Source: CAZLIC01 sp964559535 (GTDB lineage Bacteria; Pseudomonadota; Alphaproteobacteria; Rhodobacterales; Rhodobacteraceae). Taken from it: a stretch of DNA of 21,585 bases. This document shows, one piece after another, positions 1-8,508 of this stretch. The notes under the pieces were generated by a model. It was not told the origin of the DNA, did not search any database, and saw only the letters and a program-made list of their open reading frames with translations. The position numbers were made by a program, and so were the translations under genes. Where the stretch lies: NCBI GenBank assembly GCA_964559535.1, contig CAZLIC010000077.1, forward strand, positions 1 through 21,585, given 5' to 3'. The first letter of the stretch is position 1. Each line of letters opens with the position of its first letter.

Positions 1-541
<541 letters not shown>

Positions 542-545
<4 letters not shown>

Positions 546-1492
546 TCCGCCTGACGATCCTGCTTCTGGTCCTCGCCCCTCCGGCGGGGGCCTTTGATTT
601 GCGCTGGCCGGTGGGCTGCACACCGGGCACCGACTGCCGCATCCAGAACCATGTTGACCGTGACCCCGGCCCCGCCGTTGCCGATTTCACCTGCGGCCTG
701 CTGTCCTATGACGGGCATGACGGCACTGACATTGCCCTGGCAACACTGGCCGACATGGCGGCGGGGGTGAACGTGCTGGCCGCGGCGCCGGGCCGCGTGC
801 GCGGCATCCGCGACGGCATGCCCGACATCTCGGTGCGCGACGCCGCGGCGCCGCCGCTGGACGGGCGCGACTGCGGCAACGGCGTGGCGATTGACCACGG
901 CGATGGCTGGGAAACCCAGTACTGCCACATGCGCCAGGGCAGCATTGCCGTGCGCGAAGGCGATATGGTGCAGGCGGGCGACGTGCTGGGGCAGGTCGGC
1001 CTGTCGGGCAACACCGAGTTTCCGCACCTGCACCTTGCCGTGCGCAAGGACGGCGCCGAGTTGGACCCGTACGAGCCCGGGGGCGACCCGGCCTGTGGCG
1101 CCACCGGCCCCGCCCTGTGGGCCGAACCACCGGCCTATGGTCCCGGCGGCCTGATCGACATGGGCATCGCCACCGCGGTGCCCGAGTATGACGCCATCAA
1201 GGCCGGGCTGGTGGATGAGGTCATCGCCCCCGATGCCCCCGCGCTTGTGATCTGGGCCTACTACTTTGGCCCCCGTGCGGGCGATGTGCTGGACCTGCGC
1301 GTCACGGGGCCGGACGGAGAGGTGACCGGCGACCGCATCACGCTGGACCGGACGCAGGCGCTGGCCTTCCGCGCCACCGGCCGCAAGCTGCGCACGGCGC
1401 TGCCCGCTGGGAGCTATACCGGCACCGCCACGCTGATGCGCGGCGGCACCGAACTGGGCCGGATGCAAACAGTCTTTGCGGTGCAACCCTAG
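542..1492 (+). CDS. Exported M23-family (LytM-type) metallopeptidase
   Basis: A predicted 316-residue periplasmic zinc peptidase of the M23/LytM family, whose members cut peptide cross-links of peptidoglycan or act as degenerate activators. Residues 1-17 form a signal peptide (hydrophobic LTILLLVLAPP, cleavage after AGA). The core shows the expected ligands: H59 and D63 in GHDGTD, H129 in QYCHM, and H162/H164 in PHLHLAV. The set looks complete, so activity is plausible. Paired cysteines in the N-terminal half (GC...DC, TCG, DCGNG, YCH) suit an oxidised periplasmic fold. The C-terminal third, about residues 190-316, looks beta-rich and is not a domain I recognise. The start overlaps the clpA stop by four bases, so expression probably follows clpA. 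A functional link to ClpA is not implied. The exact substrate is unknown. Confidence 0.9.
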
Positions 1493-1534
1493 CCCGCAAA
1501 AAGCCCTTTGCATCGAACGCTGCTTCCATGTTAA

Positions 1535-1540
1535 TATGAT
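1535..1540 (+). promoter_or_regulatory. Possible -10 element upstream of the Tat-exported protein
   Basis: TATGAT sits in a short AT-rich patch (1528-1550) inside otherwise GC-rich sequence, in the 75-base gap after the M23 gene and about 28 bases before the ATG at 1568. It matches the -10 consensus at five of six positions. No good -35 hexamer lies at 16-18 bases; TTTGCA at 1507-1512 is too far upstream. A separate promoter for the 1568-3600 pair is therefore plausible but unproven. Confidence 0.35.
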
Positions 1541-1567
1541 AAACATTGAAACCAGGGAGTGTCGCCG

Positions 1568-2719
1568 ATGCCCGCCATCGACCGCCGGACGTTCCACAAG
1601 GGGCTTGCCGCCGCCGCCATGGCCACCATCCTGCCCACGGTCGCCCGGGCCCAGTACCGCGGCCCCAACGTCATTCTTGTGCGCTTTGGCGGCGGCGTGC
1701 GGCGGGCCGAGACGATATACCCCGAAACCACCTATGCGCCCTTTCTGGTGCACGACCTGATCCCCCGCGCGGCCTTTGTGCCCGACATGCGCATCGCGCA
1801 GCTGGACGGCGTGGAAACCAGCCATGCCGAGGGCACGCTGAACCTGCTGACGGGGCGCTATCTGGCCTATCGCGATGCGGGCTCGGGGGTGCTGGCCGAC
1901 CGCCTGCAACCGACCGAGCCCACGCTGTTCGAATACCTGCGCGATGCCTATGCCATTCCGTCGCACCAGGCGCTGCTGGTGAACGGCGAGGACCGCCCGC
2001 AGGAGGAGTTCTTCACCTACGGCGCGCATGACCATTTCGGGCTTTCGGTGCGGGCCGAGATGCTGAGCCTGTTCCGCTTCAAGCTGTACAAGACGGCGCA
2101 GATCCTGGCCGAAGGCGGCCCCGAGGATGTGGTGGCCCAGGCGATGTCCCAGCGGGCCGAGCTTCTGGCCCAGGACCCCCGCGCCCTGGCCGATGCGCAG
2201 TCGCCCGAGGTGACCGCGTTCTGGGAGCGCTGGCGCGTGCGGCACGGCGACGACGGGTTTTGCAATGCCCGCGGCGACCGGCTGCTGACGGCACTGGCGC
2301 TGGGGGCGATGGCGCAGTTGCAGCCCCGCCTGATGATGGTGAACTACCAGGACCCCGACTATGTGCATTGGGGCAATCCCAGCCACTACACCCGCGCCAT
2401 CGCCATCATCGACGACGGCCTGCGCCAGATCGTATCGGCGGTTGAGGCTGACCCGTTCTACCGCGACAACACCGTGGTCGTGGTGACACCCGACTGCGGC
2501 CGCGATGCCAACCCGCTGATGCGCGTGCCGTTCCAGCACCACTTCAACACCGCCGCCGCGCGCGAGACCTGGGCGGTGATCGCGGGCCCGGGCGTTGCGC
2601 GCGGCGCGGTGCTGGACCGGCCCGCCGACCAGTCGGCCATTGCGCCCACCATCGCCGCGCTGATGGGCTTTCGCGCCAGCCGTGCCGAGGGCGACGCCCT
2701 GGCCTCGGTGCTGGCATGA
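1568..2719 (+). CDS. Tat-exported sulfatase/alkaline-phosphatase-fold protein with altered active-site residues
   Basis: A predicted 383-residue exported protein. The ATG at 1568 is chosen because AGGGAG (1554-1559) lies 8 bases upstream of it and overlaps the alternative GTG at 1559. The N terminus carries a twin-arginine signal (DRRTF, hydrophobic AAAAMATILP, cleavage after ARA near residue 28). The mature part starts like a sulfatase (PNVILVRF) and contains LLTGRY at 93-98, typical just after the sulfatase nucleophile, then DPDYVHWG (262-269), VVVTPDCG (ending at 311) and FQHHF (H324/H325). Several metal or nucleophile positions differ from the family: GG (41-42) where Asp-Asp is usual, His86 near the normal Cys/Ser site, and DC (309-310) in place of DH. 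It may be a pseudoenzyme or a divergent hydrolase; the substrate is unknown. The stop overlaps the next start as ATGA. Confidence 0.75.
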   Translation: MPAIDRRTFHKGLAAAAMATILPTVARAQYRGPNVILVRFGGGVRRAETIYPETTYAPFLVHDLIPRAAFVPDMRIAQLDGVETSHAEGTLNLLTGRYLAYRDAGSGVLADRLQPTEPTLFEYLRDAYAIPSHQALLVNGEDRPQEEFFTYGAHDHFGLSVRAEMLSLFRFKLYKTAQILAEGGPEDVVAQAMSQRAELLAQDPRALADAQSPEVTAFWERWRVRHGDDGFCNARGDRLLTALALGAMAQLQPRLMMVNYQDPDYVHWGNPSHYTRAIAIIDDGLRQIVSAVEADPFYRDNTVVVVTPDCGRDANPLMRVPFQHHFNTAAARETWAVIAGPGVARGAVLDRPADQSAIAPTIAALMGFRASRAEGDALASVLA

Positions 2720-3600
2720 CCGCGCTGGCCGCCGCCCCCGTGGCCTTTGCGCGCTTGCTGCGCCGAGTGGCCGACCTTGCCGTGGGCGGGCTGTTGTGCT
2801 GCACGCCGGTCACCGCGCTTCTGGCGCTGGGCTGGATCAGCCGCGCCACGGCGGCTTCCGCCCGCGGCGCGCCTCGGCCGGGCTGGCTGCTGGGCGCGCG
2901 CGGGTCCGGGTGGGTGGGCCGGATCGGGGGCGGGCTTGCCGCCAACATCCGCGCGGGCATCACCACGCTGGCGGGGCTGGGCCTGTGGACGCTGCCTTTC
3001 GGGCTTTTGTGGCTGAGCGCCTGGTGGGCGGGGTGGGAAAACTCGTTCAACAAGGGGTACGAGCAGGCCGCCGTCGGCCCGCTGGTATTTCTTCTGGGGC
3101 TGCTGGTGGCTCTTCCGGCGCTTACGCTGTTGCCCATGGCCGCGGCTCATGGCGCGGCAGAGGGGCGGCTTTCGGCCTATGCCGAGGTCCGCACCATTGT
3201 GCGCCGCACCCGCATAGCGGGATGGCGGGGCCTTGCGCTGGCGGTGCTGGCCCTGCTGGCGGCTGTGCCGCTGTTTGGCTACATCGCGCTGCCGGTCTTT
3301 GTCGAAGAATGGGCACCCGGCTTTGCCACCCTTGACCCCGCGGCGCAGGCCGAAATCGCAGGCACCGCCCGGCTTGCCGCCGCGCTGTGGTCGTTTGCGG
3401 CGCTGTGGGCGCTGCGCGAAATGGCCATGCGCCTGTACCTGCGCCCCGGCCCGCCGCGGCTGTTGTCCTGGGTGTGGATGGTGCTGTCGGCCGCGGTTTG
3501 GGTGGGGCTGTTCGGGCTGATCTTCCTGGGCCAGTTCCTGAACTATGCGCCCGAACGCTGGCTGACCCACCCCTTCACGCTGCTGCCCTTCCCCGGCTAG
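2716..3600 (+). CDS. Multi-pass inner-membrane protein of unknown function
   Basis: A 294-residue hydrophobic protein that I do not recognise. It has about six likely membrane segments, near residues 20-45, 80-105, 120-145, 170-195, 220-240 and 250-275. The loops carry positive charge, for example RTIVRRTRIAGWRG just before the fourth segment, and there is one periplasm-like acidic stretch (VFVEEWAPG). No signal peptide, enzyme motif or transporter signature is visible. Small residues and tryptophans are abundant. The start overlaps the stop of the Tat-exported protein by four bases, so the two are translationally coupled and may act together at the membrane. The stop TAG shares the CTAG palindrome at 3597-3600 with the stop of the convergent gene. 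It could be a DUF4013-like integral membrane protein, but I cannot support that from the sequence. Confidence 0.8.
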   Translation: MTALAAAPVAFARLLRRVADLAVGGLLCCTPVTALLALGWISRATAASARGAPRPGWLLGARGSGWVGRIGGGLAANIRAGITTLAGLGLWTLPFGLLWLSAWWAGWENSFNKGYEQAAVGPLVFLLGLLVALPALTLLPMAAAHGAAEGRLSAYAEVRTIVRRTRIAGWRGLALAVLALLAAVPLFGYIALPVFVEEWAPGFATLDPAAQAEIAGTARLAAALWSFAALWALREMAMRLYLRPGPPRLLSWVWMVLSAAVWVGLFGLIFLGQFLNYAPERWLTHPFTLLPFPG

Positions 3601-5534
3601 CGTTCTGTCAGCTTCAGCTCGATCCGGCGGTTCTGCGCGCGGGCATAGTCGTTGTCGCCAAAGGCCACCGGCTGCCATTCGCCAAAGCCGGTGGCGGCCA
3701 GCCGTTCGGGCGGAAAGCCCAGCACATCAATCATGTAGCGCACCACCGACAGCGCGCGAGCCTGCGAAAGCTCCCAGTTGTCGGCAAAGGCACCGGCGCC
3801 TGACAGGGGCACGTTGTCGGTGTGGCCATCCACCCGGATGATCCAGTCGATCTCATCCGGAATCTGCCCGGCCACGTCCGACAGCGTGGCCACAACGCCT
3901 GCAATCTGCGCCTGTCCCTCGGGCGCCAGGTTGGCCGCCCCGGGGTTGAACAGCACCTCGGACGAGAACACGAAGCGGTCGCCCACCACGCGCACGCCCT
4001 CGCGCCCGGCCAGAAGCTGCGACAGCTGGCCAAAGAATTCCGACCGGAAGCGTTCCAGGTCCTGTTTCTCGGTTTCCAGCCGCTTGCGCTCGGCCTCTTC
4101 CAGGGCAAGCCGCCGCTGGGCTTCGGCGGCAGCCTGCGCCAGCGCGGCGTTCAGCCGGTTGCCCAGCACGTCCATCTGCACCTTCGCCGCCGCATCGCGC
4201 GCGGCACTGTCATCCAAAAGCGCTTGCAGTGACCCAAGCTGCGCCCGCAAAGCCGCGATCTGTTCATTCAGCACGGCCACCTTGCGGCGCTCTTCCAGGA
4301 TCAACTTGTCCTTTTCGGTCAGCACCTTGCGCGAGGCTTCCAGAAGCCCGGCCTTGATCGTCGCCTCGCTGCCCGCGGATTTCTGCGCCTCTTGCGCGGC
4401 GGCCAGCAGGGTCAGCGTCTCTTCGGCGCGGCGGCGCTGTTCCTCCAGCGCCATCGTCATCGCCGTCAGTTCGGCGTCGGCATTGGCCAGCCGCGCGCGC
4501 AGCGCCTCGGCGGCGGCCACCTCGGCCAGCCGGGCCTGCTCGGCCTCGGTCAGCGTGGCGCTGGCGGCATTCAGGCGGGTGCGCAGCGCCTCGGCCGCGG
4601 CGGCCTCGGCCAGACGGGCGCGTTCCGCCTCGGTCAGTTCGGATTGCGCCGCGGCCAGTTGTGCCTGCAAGGCGGCCGCGGCCGCCGCTTCGGCCTGCCG
4701 TGCCTTTTCCGCCTCGGACAGGTCGGCCTGTGTGGCGGCAAGCGCTGCCTTCGCGGCCTCGGCCTCGGCAGTCGTCGCCGCCTTGTCCTTTTCCAGCGCC
4801 GCAATCAGCGCCGCCAGCCGCGCGGTTTCGGCCACCTTTTCGCGTTCGCGCCCTTCGGCGGCCTGCAGGGCGGCAAGGGTTTCAGACAGCCTGGTCTCGC
4901 CCTCGGCCTGTTGCGTGCGCAGGTCGGCGACCATGGCCTCCAGCGCCTCACGCCGGGCAGCGGCCAGCCGGGCTTCTTCGGTCTGCCGGTCAATCTCGGT
5001 GCGGGCCTTGGCGATGGCAAGGCTCAGCGCCTCTTGCTCGGTCAGCAGCCGCGCGGCTTCGGTCTGCGCCGCGGTCAGTTCCGCGCTCAGCCGGGCGCCC
5101 TCGCCTTGCGCCGCGTCACGCTCGGCAATCAGCGCGGCCACCTGCGCCTCGAACTCGGACACCCGCAGGCGGGTGGCATCCAGGTCGCGTTGCCGCGCGG
5201 CCAGGTCGTTCGACAGCGTGGCGACCAGCGCCGCGCGCTCGGCATTCTCGGCCTGCGAGGCCGCCAGACTGGTGCCCAGCGTTGCAACCTGAGCGGCCAG
5301 ATCCGCGGACTTCACCCGCTCAAGCCCCAGCGCCTCGGACAGCTGGGCAACCTCGGCGTTCAGCGAATCCAGTTCGGTTGTCTGGGTGTCGATGGTGTCG
5401 CGCAGGACCGACTGCACCACCATGAAGATGGTCAGCACAAACAGCATCACCAGCAACAGCGTGGTCAGCGCATCGACGAACCCCGACCAGATCGGCGGGT
5501 CGGCGCGGCGCCCCCCTGACCGCGACAGCGCCAT
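3597..5534 (-). CDS. OmpA/MotB-type peptidoglycan-binding protein with long coiled coil
   Basis: A predicted 645-residue inner-membrane protein that probably forms the stator-like partner of the ExbB/MotA-type channel encoded just upstream. The ATG at 5534 lies one base after that gene's stop. An ATG at 5564 would overlap it by 29 bases and add a Gly/Arg-rich leader, so I reject it. Residues 19-40 (FVDALTTLLLVMLFVLTIF) form a single membrane helix with Asp21 at its start, placed like the proton-carrying Asp of MotB/ExbD. Residues about 45-510 are Ala/Glu/Arg/Leu-rich coiled coil, including three 28-residue repeats (272-355). The C-terminal OmpA domain, about 515-645, shows VDGHTDNVPL (H571, D573), NWELSQARA and NRRIELKL, which fit diaminopimelate binding. 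The protein would span the periplasm and grip the wall. Its substrate or force-receiving partner is unknown. Confidence 0.9.
   Translation of the reverse strand: MALSRSGGRRADPPIWSGFVDALTTLLLVMLFVLTIFMVVQSVLRDTIDTQTTELDSLNAEVAQLSEALGLERVKSADLAAQVATLGTSLAASQAENAERAALVATLSNDLAARQRDLDATRLRVSEFEAQVAALIAERDAAQGEGARLSAELTAAQTEAARLLTEQEALSLAIAKARTEIDRQTEEARLAAARREALEAMVADLRTQQAEGETRLSETLAALQAAEGREREKVAETARLAALIAALEKDKAATTAEAEAAKAALAATQADLSEAEKARQAEAAAAAALQAQLAAAQSELTEAERARLAEAAAAEALRTRLNAASATLTEAEQARLAEVAAAEALRARLANADAELTAMTMALEEQRRRAEETLTLLAAAQEAQKSAGSEATIKAGLLEASRKVLTEKDKLILEERRKVAVLNEQIAALRAQLGSLQALLDDSAARDAAAKVQMDVLGNRLNAALAQAAAEAQRRLALEEAERKRLETEKQDLERFRSEFFGQLSQLLAGREGVRVVGDRFVFSSEVLFNPGAANLAPEGQAQIAGVVATLSDVAGQIPDEIDWIIRVDGHTDNVPLSGAGAFADNWELSQARALSVVRYMIDVLGFPPERLAATGFGEWQPVAFGDNDYARAQNRRIELKLTER
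4470..4721 (-). repeat. Three tandem 84-bp units encoding 28-residue coiled-coil repeats
   Basis: Within the OmpA/MotB-like gene, three consecutive 84-base units (4721-4638, 4637-4554, 4553-4470 on the minus strand) each encode 28 residues, exactly four heptads. They begin LSEAEKARQAEA, LTEAERARLAEA and LTEAEQARLAEV. The exact 28-residue spacing of the L-S/T-E-A-E start indicates internal duplication that lengthens the rod without breaking heptad phase. The units differ by several substitutions, so the duplication is not recent. Confidence 0.85.
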
Positions 5535-5535
5535 G

Positions 5536-6744
5536 TCAGTGCGACCCCGTCCCGCCACCGCCACCGCGGCCCAGCTGGCGCACGGCGTTGGTCAGTGTGG
5601 TGATGTCGGCGCGCAGGTCGGCCATGCTTTCCTGCCGCCCGGCGGCGATTTCTTCCAGTATCCGCAATAGCTGCACGTCGATCGACCGCAGCCGCATCCG
5701 GCTTTCGGCGTCTTCGGCAGCCTCGGGCTTCAGCGCGGCCTCCTGCGCGGCGGCAATGCGGTTCAACAGGGCAAGCTGGGGCGCCGGATCGGGGGGGGTA
5801 AAGCGCGACAACGCGCCGGCAAGTTCGGCCAGCCGCGATTCTGTCGCCGCGGTGCGGCCGGCCAGCACCGCCATGGTGTTCGACTGCGCCGCGTCGCGTT
5901 CGGCAATGGCGCCGGCCTGCGCCCCGATCTGCGCCGCCAGCGTCTCGATGGCTTCGACCAGTTGTTCGGTGTAGGCGCCGCCGCCGGTTCCCTCGCCCTC
6001 GCTCTCGCCCGGCGACAGGCCGACGCGCGTGATGGTGGACAGCCATTCCTCAAGCTCACGGTAGAACCGGTTCTGCCCGTGGCCCGCAAACAGGTCCAGC
6101 AGGCCGATCACCAGCGAACCGGCCAGCCCGAACAGCGACGAAGCAAAGGCCGTGCCAATGCCGCCCAACTGCTCTTCCAGCCCCGCCATCAGCTTGGCGA
6201 ACACCTGCGTGCCGCTTTCGCCTTCTTGCGGCGCCAGGTTCTGGATCGTGGCCACCATGGCAGGCACAGTGGTGGCCAGGCCATAGAACGTGCCCAGAAG
6301 GCCAAGGAAGATCAGCAGGTTGCCCAGATATCGCGTCAGTTCGCGGGTTTCGTCCAGACGGGTGGCCACGGAATCGAGGATTGACCGCTGCGAAATGGGC
6401 GAAATCTGCATGCGCGCGGCACGGTGCGCCAGAAGGGCGGCCAGAGGCGTCAGCAGGCCCGGGGCGTTTTCGGCGTCAAAACCCGGGCGGCGGGCGACGA
6501 ACCCCTTGATCCAGCTCACCGAACGGGCCATGGCGCCCATCTGCGCGAAGCACGAGAAGGCACCCAGAGCAAAGACAAACGCAATGAACCCGTTCAGCCA
6601 CAGGTTGACGATGAAGACACCCGTGATGATCTCTCGTCCGACCCAGGCGCCCGCGGCCACCAGCCCCAGCGCAAACAGCATCGACGCGATCTGACGCAGC
6701 GGTTGCGTGAACAGCGGGCCCGTACCCGCATCCCCCTTGTCCAT
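5536..6744 (-). CDS. MotA/TolQ/ExbB-family proton channel protein with C-terminal coiled coil
   Basis: A predicted 402-residue inner-membrane proton-channel subunit. The ATG at 6744 (MDKGDAG) is preceded by AGGGTGGG; the open frame extends to a TTG at 6807 without a comparable ribosome site. Four membrane segments are visible at about 19-36, 41-66, 138-160 and 195-220. The last two carry the family signatures GLLGTFYGLATTV and GIGTAFASSLFGLAGSL that line the channel. The region after residue about 255 is a predicted coiled coil (QLVEAIETLAAQIGAQAGAI and beyond), unusual for short ExbB/TolQ proteins but known in larger MotA-domain proteins such as ZorA. It ends in a glycine run (GRGGGGGTGSH). 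The downstream gene starts one base after this stop, so the two are co-translated and likely form one complex, using ion flow to move or signal across the envelope. Confidence 0.9.
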   Translation of the reverse strand: MDKGDAGTGPLFTQPLRQIASMLFALGLVAAGAWVGREIITGVFIVNLWLNGFIAFVFALGAFSCFAQMGAMARSVSWIKGFVARRPGFDAENAPGLLTPLAALLAHRAARMQISPISQRSILDSVATRLDETRELTRYLGNLLIFLGLLGTFYGLATTVPAMVATIQNLAPQEGESGTQVFAKLMAGLEEQLGGIGTAFASSLFGLAGSLVIGLLDLFAGHGQNRFYRELEEWLSTITRVGLSPGESEGEGTGGGAYTEQLVEAIETLAAQIGAQAGAIAERDAAQSNTMAVLAGRTAATESRLAELAGALSRFTPPDPAPQLALLNRIAAAQEAALKPEAAEDAESRMRLRSIDVQLLRILEEIAAGRQESMADLRADITTLTNAVRQLGRGGGGGTGSH

Positions 6745-6825
6745 GCCCACCCTGTCGGTTCTGCCCAAGCTTTCGTGCAGGATAAGCGGGGGTTTGCCCA
6801 GCGGCAACCGCCCGTTGCCTGGCGG

Positions 6826-7359
6826 TCAGCCGATTTCACGCACCCGTGCCGCCAGTGCCGCAAGTGCGGCGTCGGGGATGCCCAATTGCTCGAGATGTGC
6901 CACGGTGGAGAACAGGTAGTCGCGGTTCGGCCCGCGCACCCCGCAGGCGCGCGCAATCACCTGCGCGGCCGTCTCGGTGTCTTCCGATCCGCAGTACTGG
7001 CCGTTCGCATGATTGATCACATAGGTCACCGCCCGCACCCGCCGCCCGTCCGACAGGTCCACTTCGACCCACTCTTCGATATAGGCATCCGAGATCAGTT
7101 CCCGCACGTGCAGGGCGGCCAGCGCGGCCTCGCGCCCTGCCGGGTCGGCGCGCATGGCCACGCCATGACACGCGCCCCCTTCGTCGCGGTCCAGCGCCAG
7201 CACCCGCCCCGGTGCCTCGGCGGTGCCACGGTAGTGGATGCTGGCCATGCAGAAACTGCGCCGCCAGCCGGACAGCCGGGCCGTCACCCGCTCGGCCACC
7301 GGAAAGGCCGGATCCCAGATCAGCGACCCGTACCCGAACACCCAAAGGTCATCCTGCAT
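6826..7359 (-). CDS. chaC: Gamma-glutamylcyclotransferase, ChaC-like
   Basis: A predicted 177-residue cytoplasmic enzyme of the ChaC branch of gamma-glutamylcyclotransferases. These act on the gamma-glutamyl group of glutathione, releasing 5-oxoproline and Cys-Gly. The N terminus shows the substrate-loop signature WVFGYGSLIWDP (residues 6-17), followed by the ChaC pattern GWRRSFCM, GRVLALD and CHGVAMR. LHVREL in the middle corresponds to the L-x-x-R-E segment holding the catalytic Glu of this family. YVINHANGQYCG and GPNRDYLFSTVAHLEQLGI match the C-terminal part of ChaC proteins. The length equals that of stand-alone bacterial members. The gene is divergent from the DUF2125 gene and lies 81 bases upstream of the proton-channel gene on the same strand, so it may lead that operon. 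No functional tie to the channel is evident. Confidence 0.9.
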   Translation of the reverse strand: MQDDLWVFGYGSLIWDPAFPVAERVTARLSGWRRSFCMASIHYRGTAEAPGRVLALDRDEGGACHGVAMRADPAGREAALAALHVRELISDAYIEEWVEVDLSDGRRVRAVTYVINHANGQYCGSEDTETAAQVIARACGVRGPNRDYLFSTVAHLEQLGIPDAALAALAARVREIG

Positions 7360-7379
7360 CGCTGGCCCTTATGGCTCCT

Positions 7380-7396
7380 GCGGTGTAACGCACCGC
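7380..7396. promoter_or_regulatory. Inverted repeat in the divergent chaC / DUF2125 intergenic region
   Basis: GCGGTG-TAACG-CACCGC is a perfect 6-bp inverted repeat with a 5-base centre, lying 21 bases upstream of the ChaC start and 57 bases upstream of the DUF2125 start. It could be an operator for a dimeric regulator of the divergent genes. A site this short is also expected by chance in GC-rich DNA, so support is weak. Confidence 0.25.
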
Positions 7397-7452
7397 CATG
7401 ACCCCCGATAGCGCAGGCGGCGCGGCAGCGGAACAGGGGGCAAGGGGGCGGA

Positions 7453-8436
7453 ATGCGCGGTCTGATCTGGGCAGTGGCGGTCGTGGCGGCGCTTTGGGCG
7501 GGGCTGTGGGTTGTTGCTGCCCGATTGACGGACAATGCGCTGGCCGACTGGATCGCATCGCAGAACGGCGCGATCCTGGCGAAGGTCTCGGTTTCGGGTT
7601 TTCCGAACCGCATGGACATCACGGCCACCGATGTGGTGGCAGGTGACCAGGGGTTTGGCCCGGGCTGGCAGGCGCCGTTCGTGCAGGTCTTCGCGATGGT
7701 GTGGAAGCCCTGGCACCTGATCGCGGCCTTGCCGACCGAGCAGACGGTGACGCTGCCCGGCGGATTGCCGGTGTCGATCGGGTCGGACCGGTTGCAGTCA
7801 AGTCTTGTGCTGGTGCCCGGAACCGCCCTGGCGCTTGACCGGCTCAACATCGCAGGCGACGCCCTGCGGTTGAGCGGCGCGGGTTCGGGTGAGCCGTTGC
7901 GGATCCAGACGTTCCGGCTTGCGGTGCACCGCGACGACCTGGTGCCAGGCGCCGTGCGCCTGGGGCTTGAAGCCGCCGGGGTTCTGCCACCTACGGCATT
8001 TCGCGCTTCGTTCCCCGGCGGTCGCAACGCGCCTGAAGGACCTGGCAGCCTGCGCATGGACGCCCTTGCCCAGCTGTCAGGGCCTATCGACCGCGCAGCG
8101 TTCGATGCCCCGCCACAGTTGCTCGCGCTGGATGTCAACAGCCTGACGCTGGACTGGGGCTCTTTGTCCCTGTCTGCAAAGGGCCTGCTTCGCGTTGACG
8201 ACGCCGGATATCTGGAGGGTCAGCTTGACCTGGACATTGCCGGCTGGCGCACCGGGCTTGATCTGGCGGTGGCCGCAGGTGCCCTGCAGCCCGGAGTGGC
8301 CGATACATGGGCAGCCTTTGCCGAACAACTGCAGGACCCGACGACCGGCAGGCTGACCCTGCCGATGATCTGGCGCGACGGGACCGCGCGGTTCGGCCCC
8401 CTGCCGGTTGGCCTGGCGCCCCGGATAGCAGGCTGA
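7453..8436 (+). CDS. DUF2125-family envelope protein
   Basis: A predicted 327-residue protein with an N-terminal hydrophobic segment (LIWAVAVVAALWAGLWVVAA, residues 4-23). That segment acts either as a signal anchor or as an uncleaved signal, placing the rest in the periplasm. The conserved alphaproteobacterial DUF2125 pattern is visible: VSGFPNRMDITATD shortly after the anchor, the tryptophan-rich WKPWHLIAALP, and later beta-strand-like alternation with a LRMDALAQLSGPID segment. The family has no established activity; the strand-rich pattern recalls AsmA-like envelope proteins, but that comparison is inference. A purine-rich site (AGGGGGCGG) precedes the ATG at 7453. The gene is 72 bases upstream of the ThDP enzyme and may be co-transcribed with it. 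Confidence 0.85.
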   Translation: MRGLIWAVAVVAALWAGLWVVAARLTDNALADWIASQNGAILAKVSVSGFPNRMDITATDVVAGDQGFGPGWQAPFVQVFAMVWKPWHLIAALPTEQTVTLPGGLPVSIGSDRLQSSLVLVPGTALALDRLNIAGDALRLSGAGSGEPLRIQTFRLAVHRDDLVPGAVRLGLEAAGVLPPTAFRASFPGGRNAPEGPGSLRMDALAQLSGPIDRAAFDAPPQLLALDVNSLTLDWGSLSLSAKGLLRVDDAGYLEGQLDLDIAGWRTGLDLAVAAGALQPGVADTWAAFAEQLQDPTTGRLTLPMIWRDGTARFGPLPVGLAPRIAG

Positions 8437-8508
8437 ACGCGGCCCTTCCAAATCGGCGGCCAAGGCGGCAAGGCTGCGGGGGCAGATGGCGCAGAAAAGG
8501 ATTCGGGC

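Noticed and set aside
1559..1567. GTG start at 1559 for the Tat-exported protein
   Set aside because: The GTG overlaps the AGGGAG ribosome site that is correctly spaced for the ATG at 1568.
3778..5292. 504-codon plus-strand Ser/Ala/Arg-rich frame opposite the coiled-coil gene
   Set aside because: Low-complexity shadow of the repetitive coiled-coil codons on the minus strand; no ribosome site or domain.
3597..6744. A complete Zorya antiphage system
   Set aside because: Only the channel and OmpA-type partners are present. Flanking genes are ChaC-like and an unknown membrane protein, with no helicase, nuclease or ZorC-like gene.
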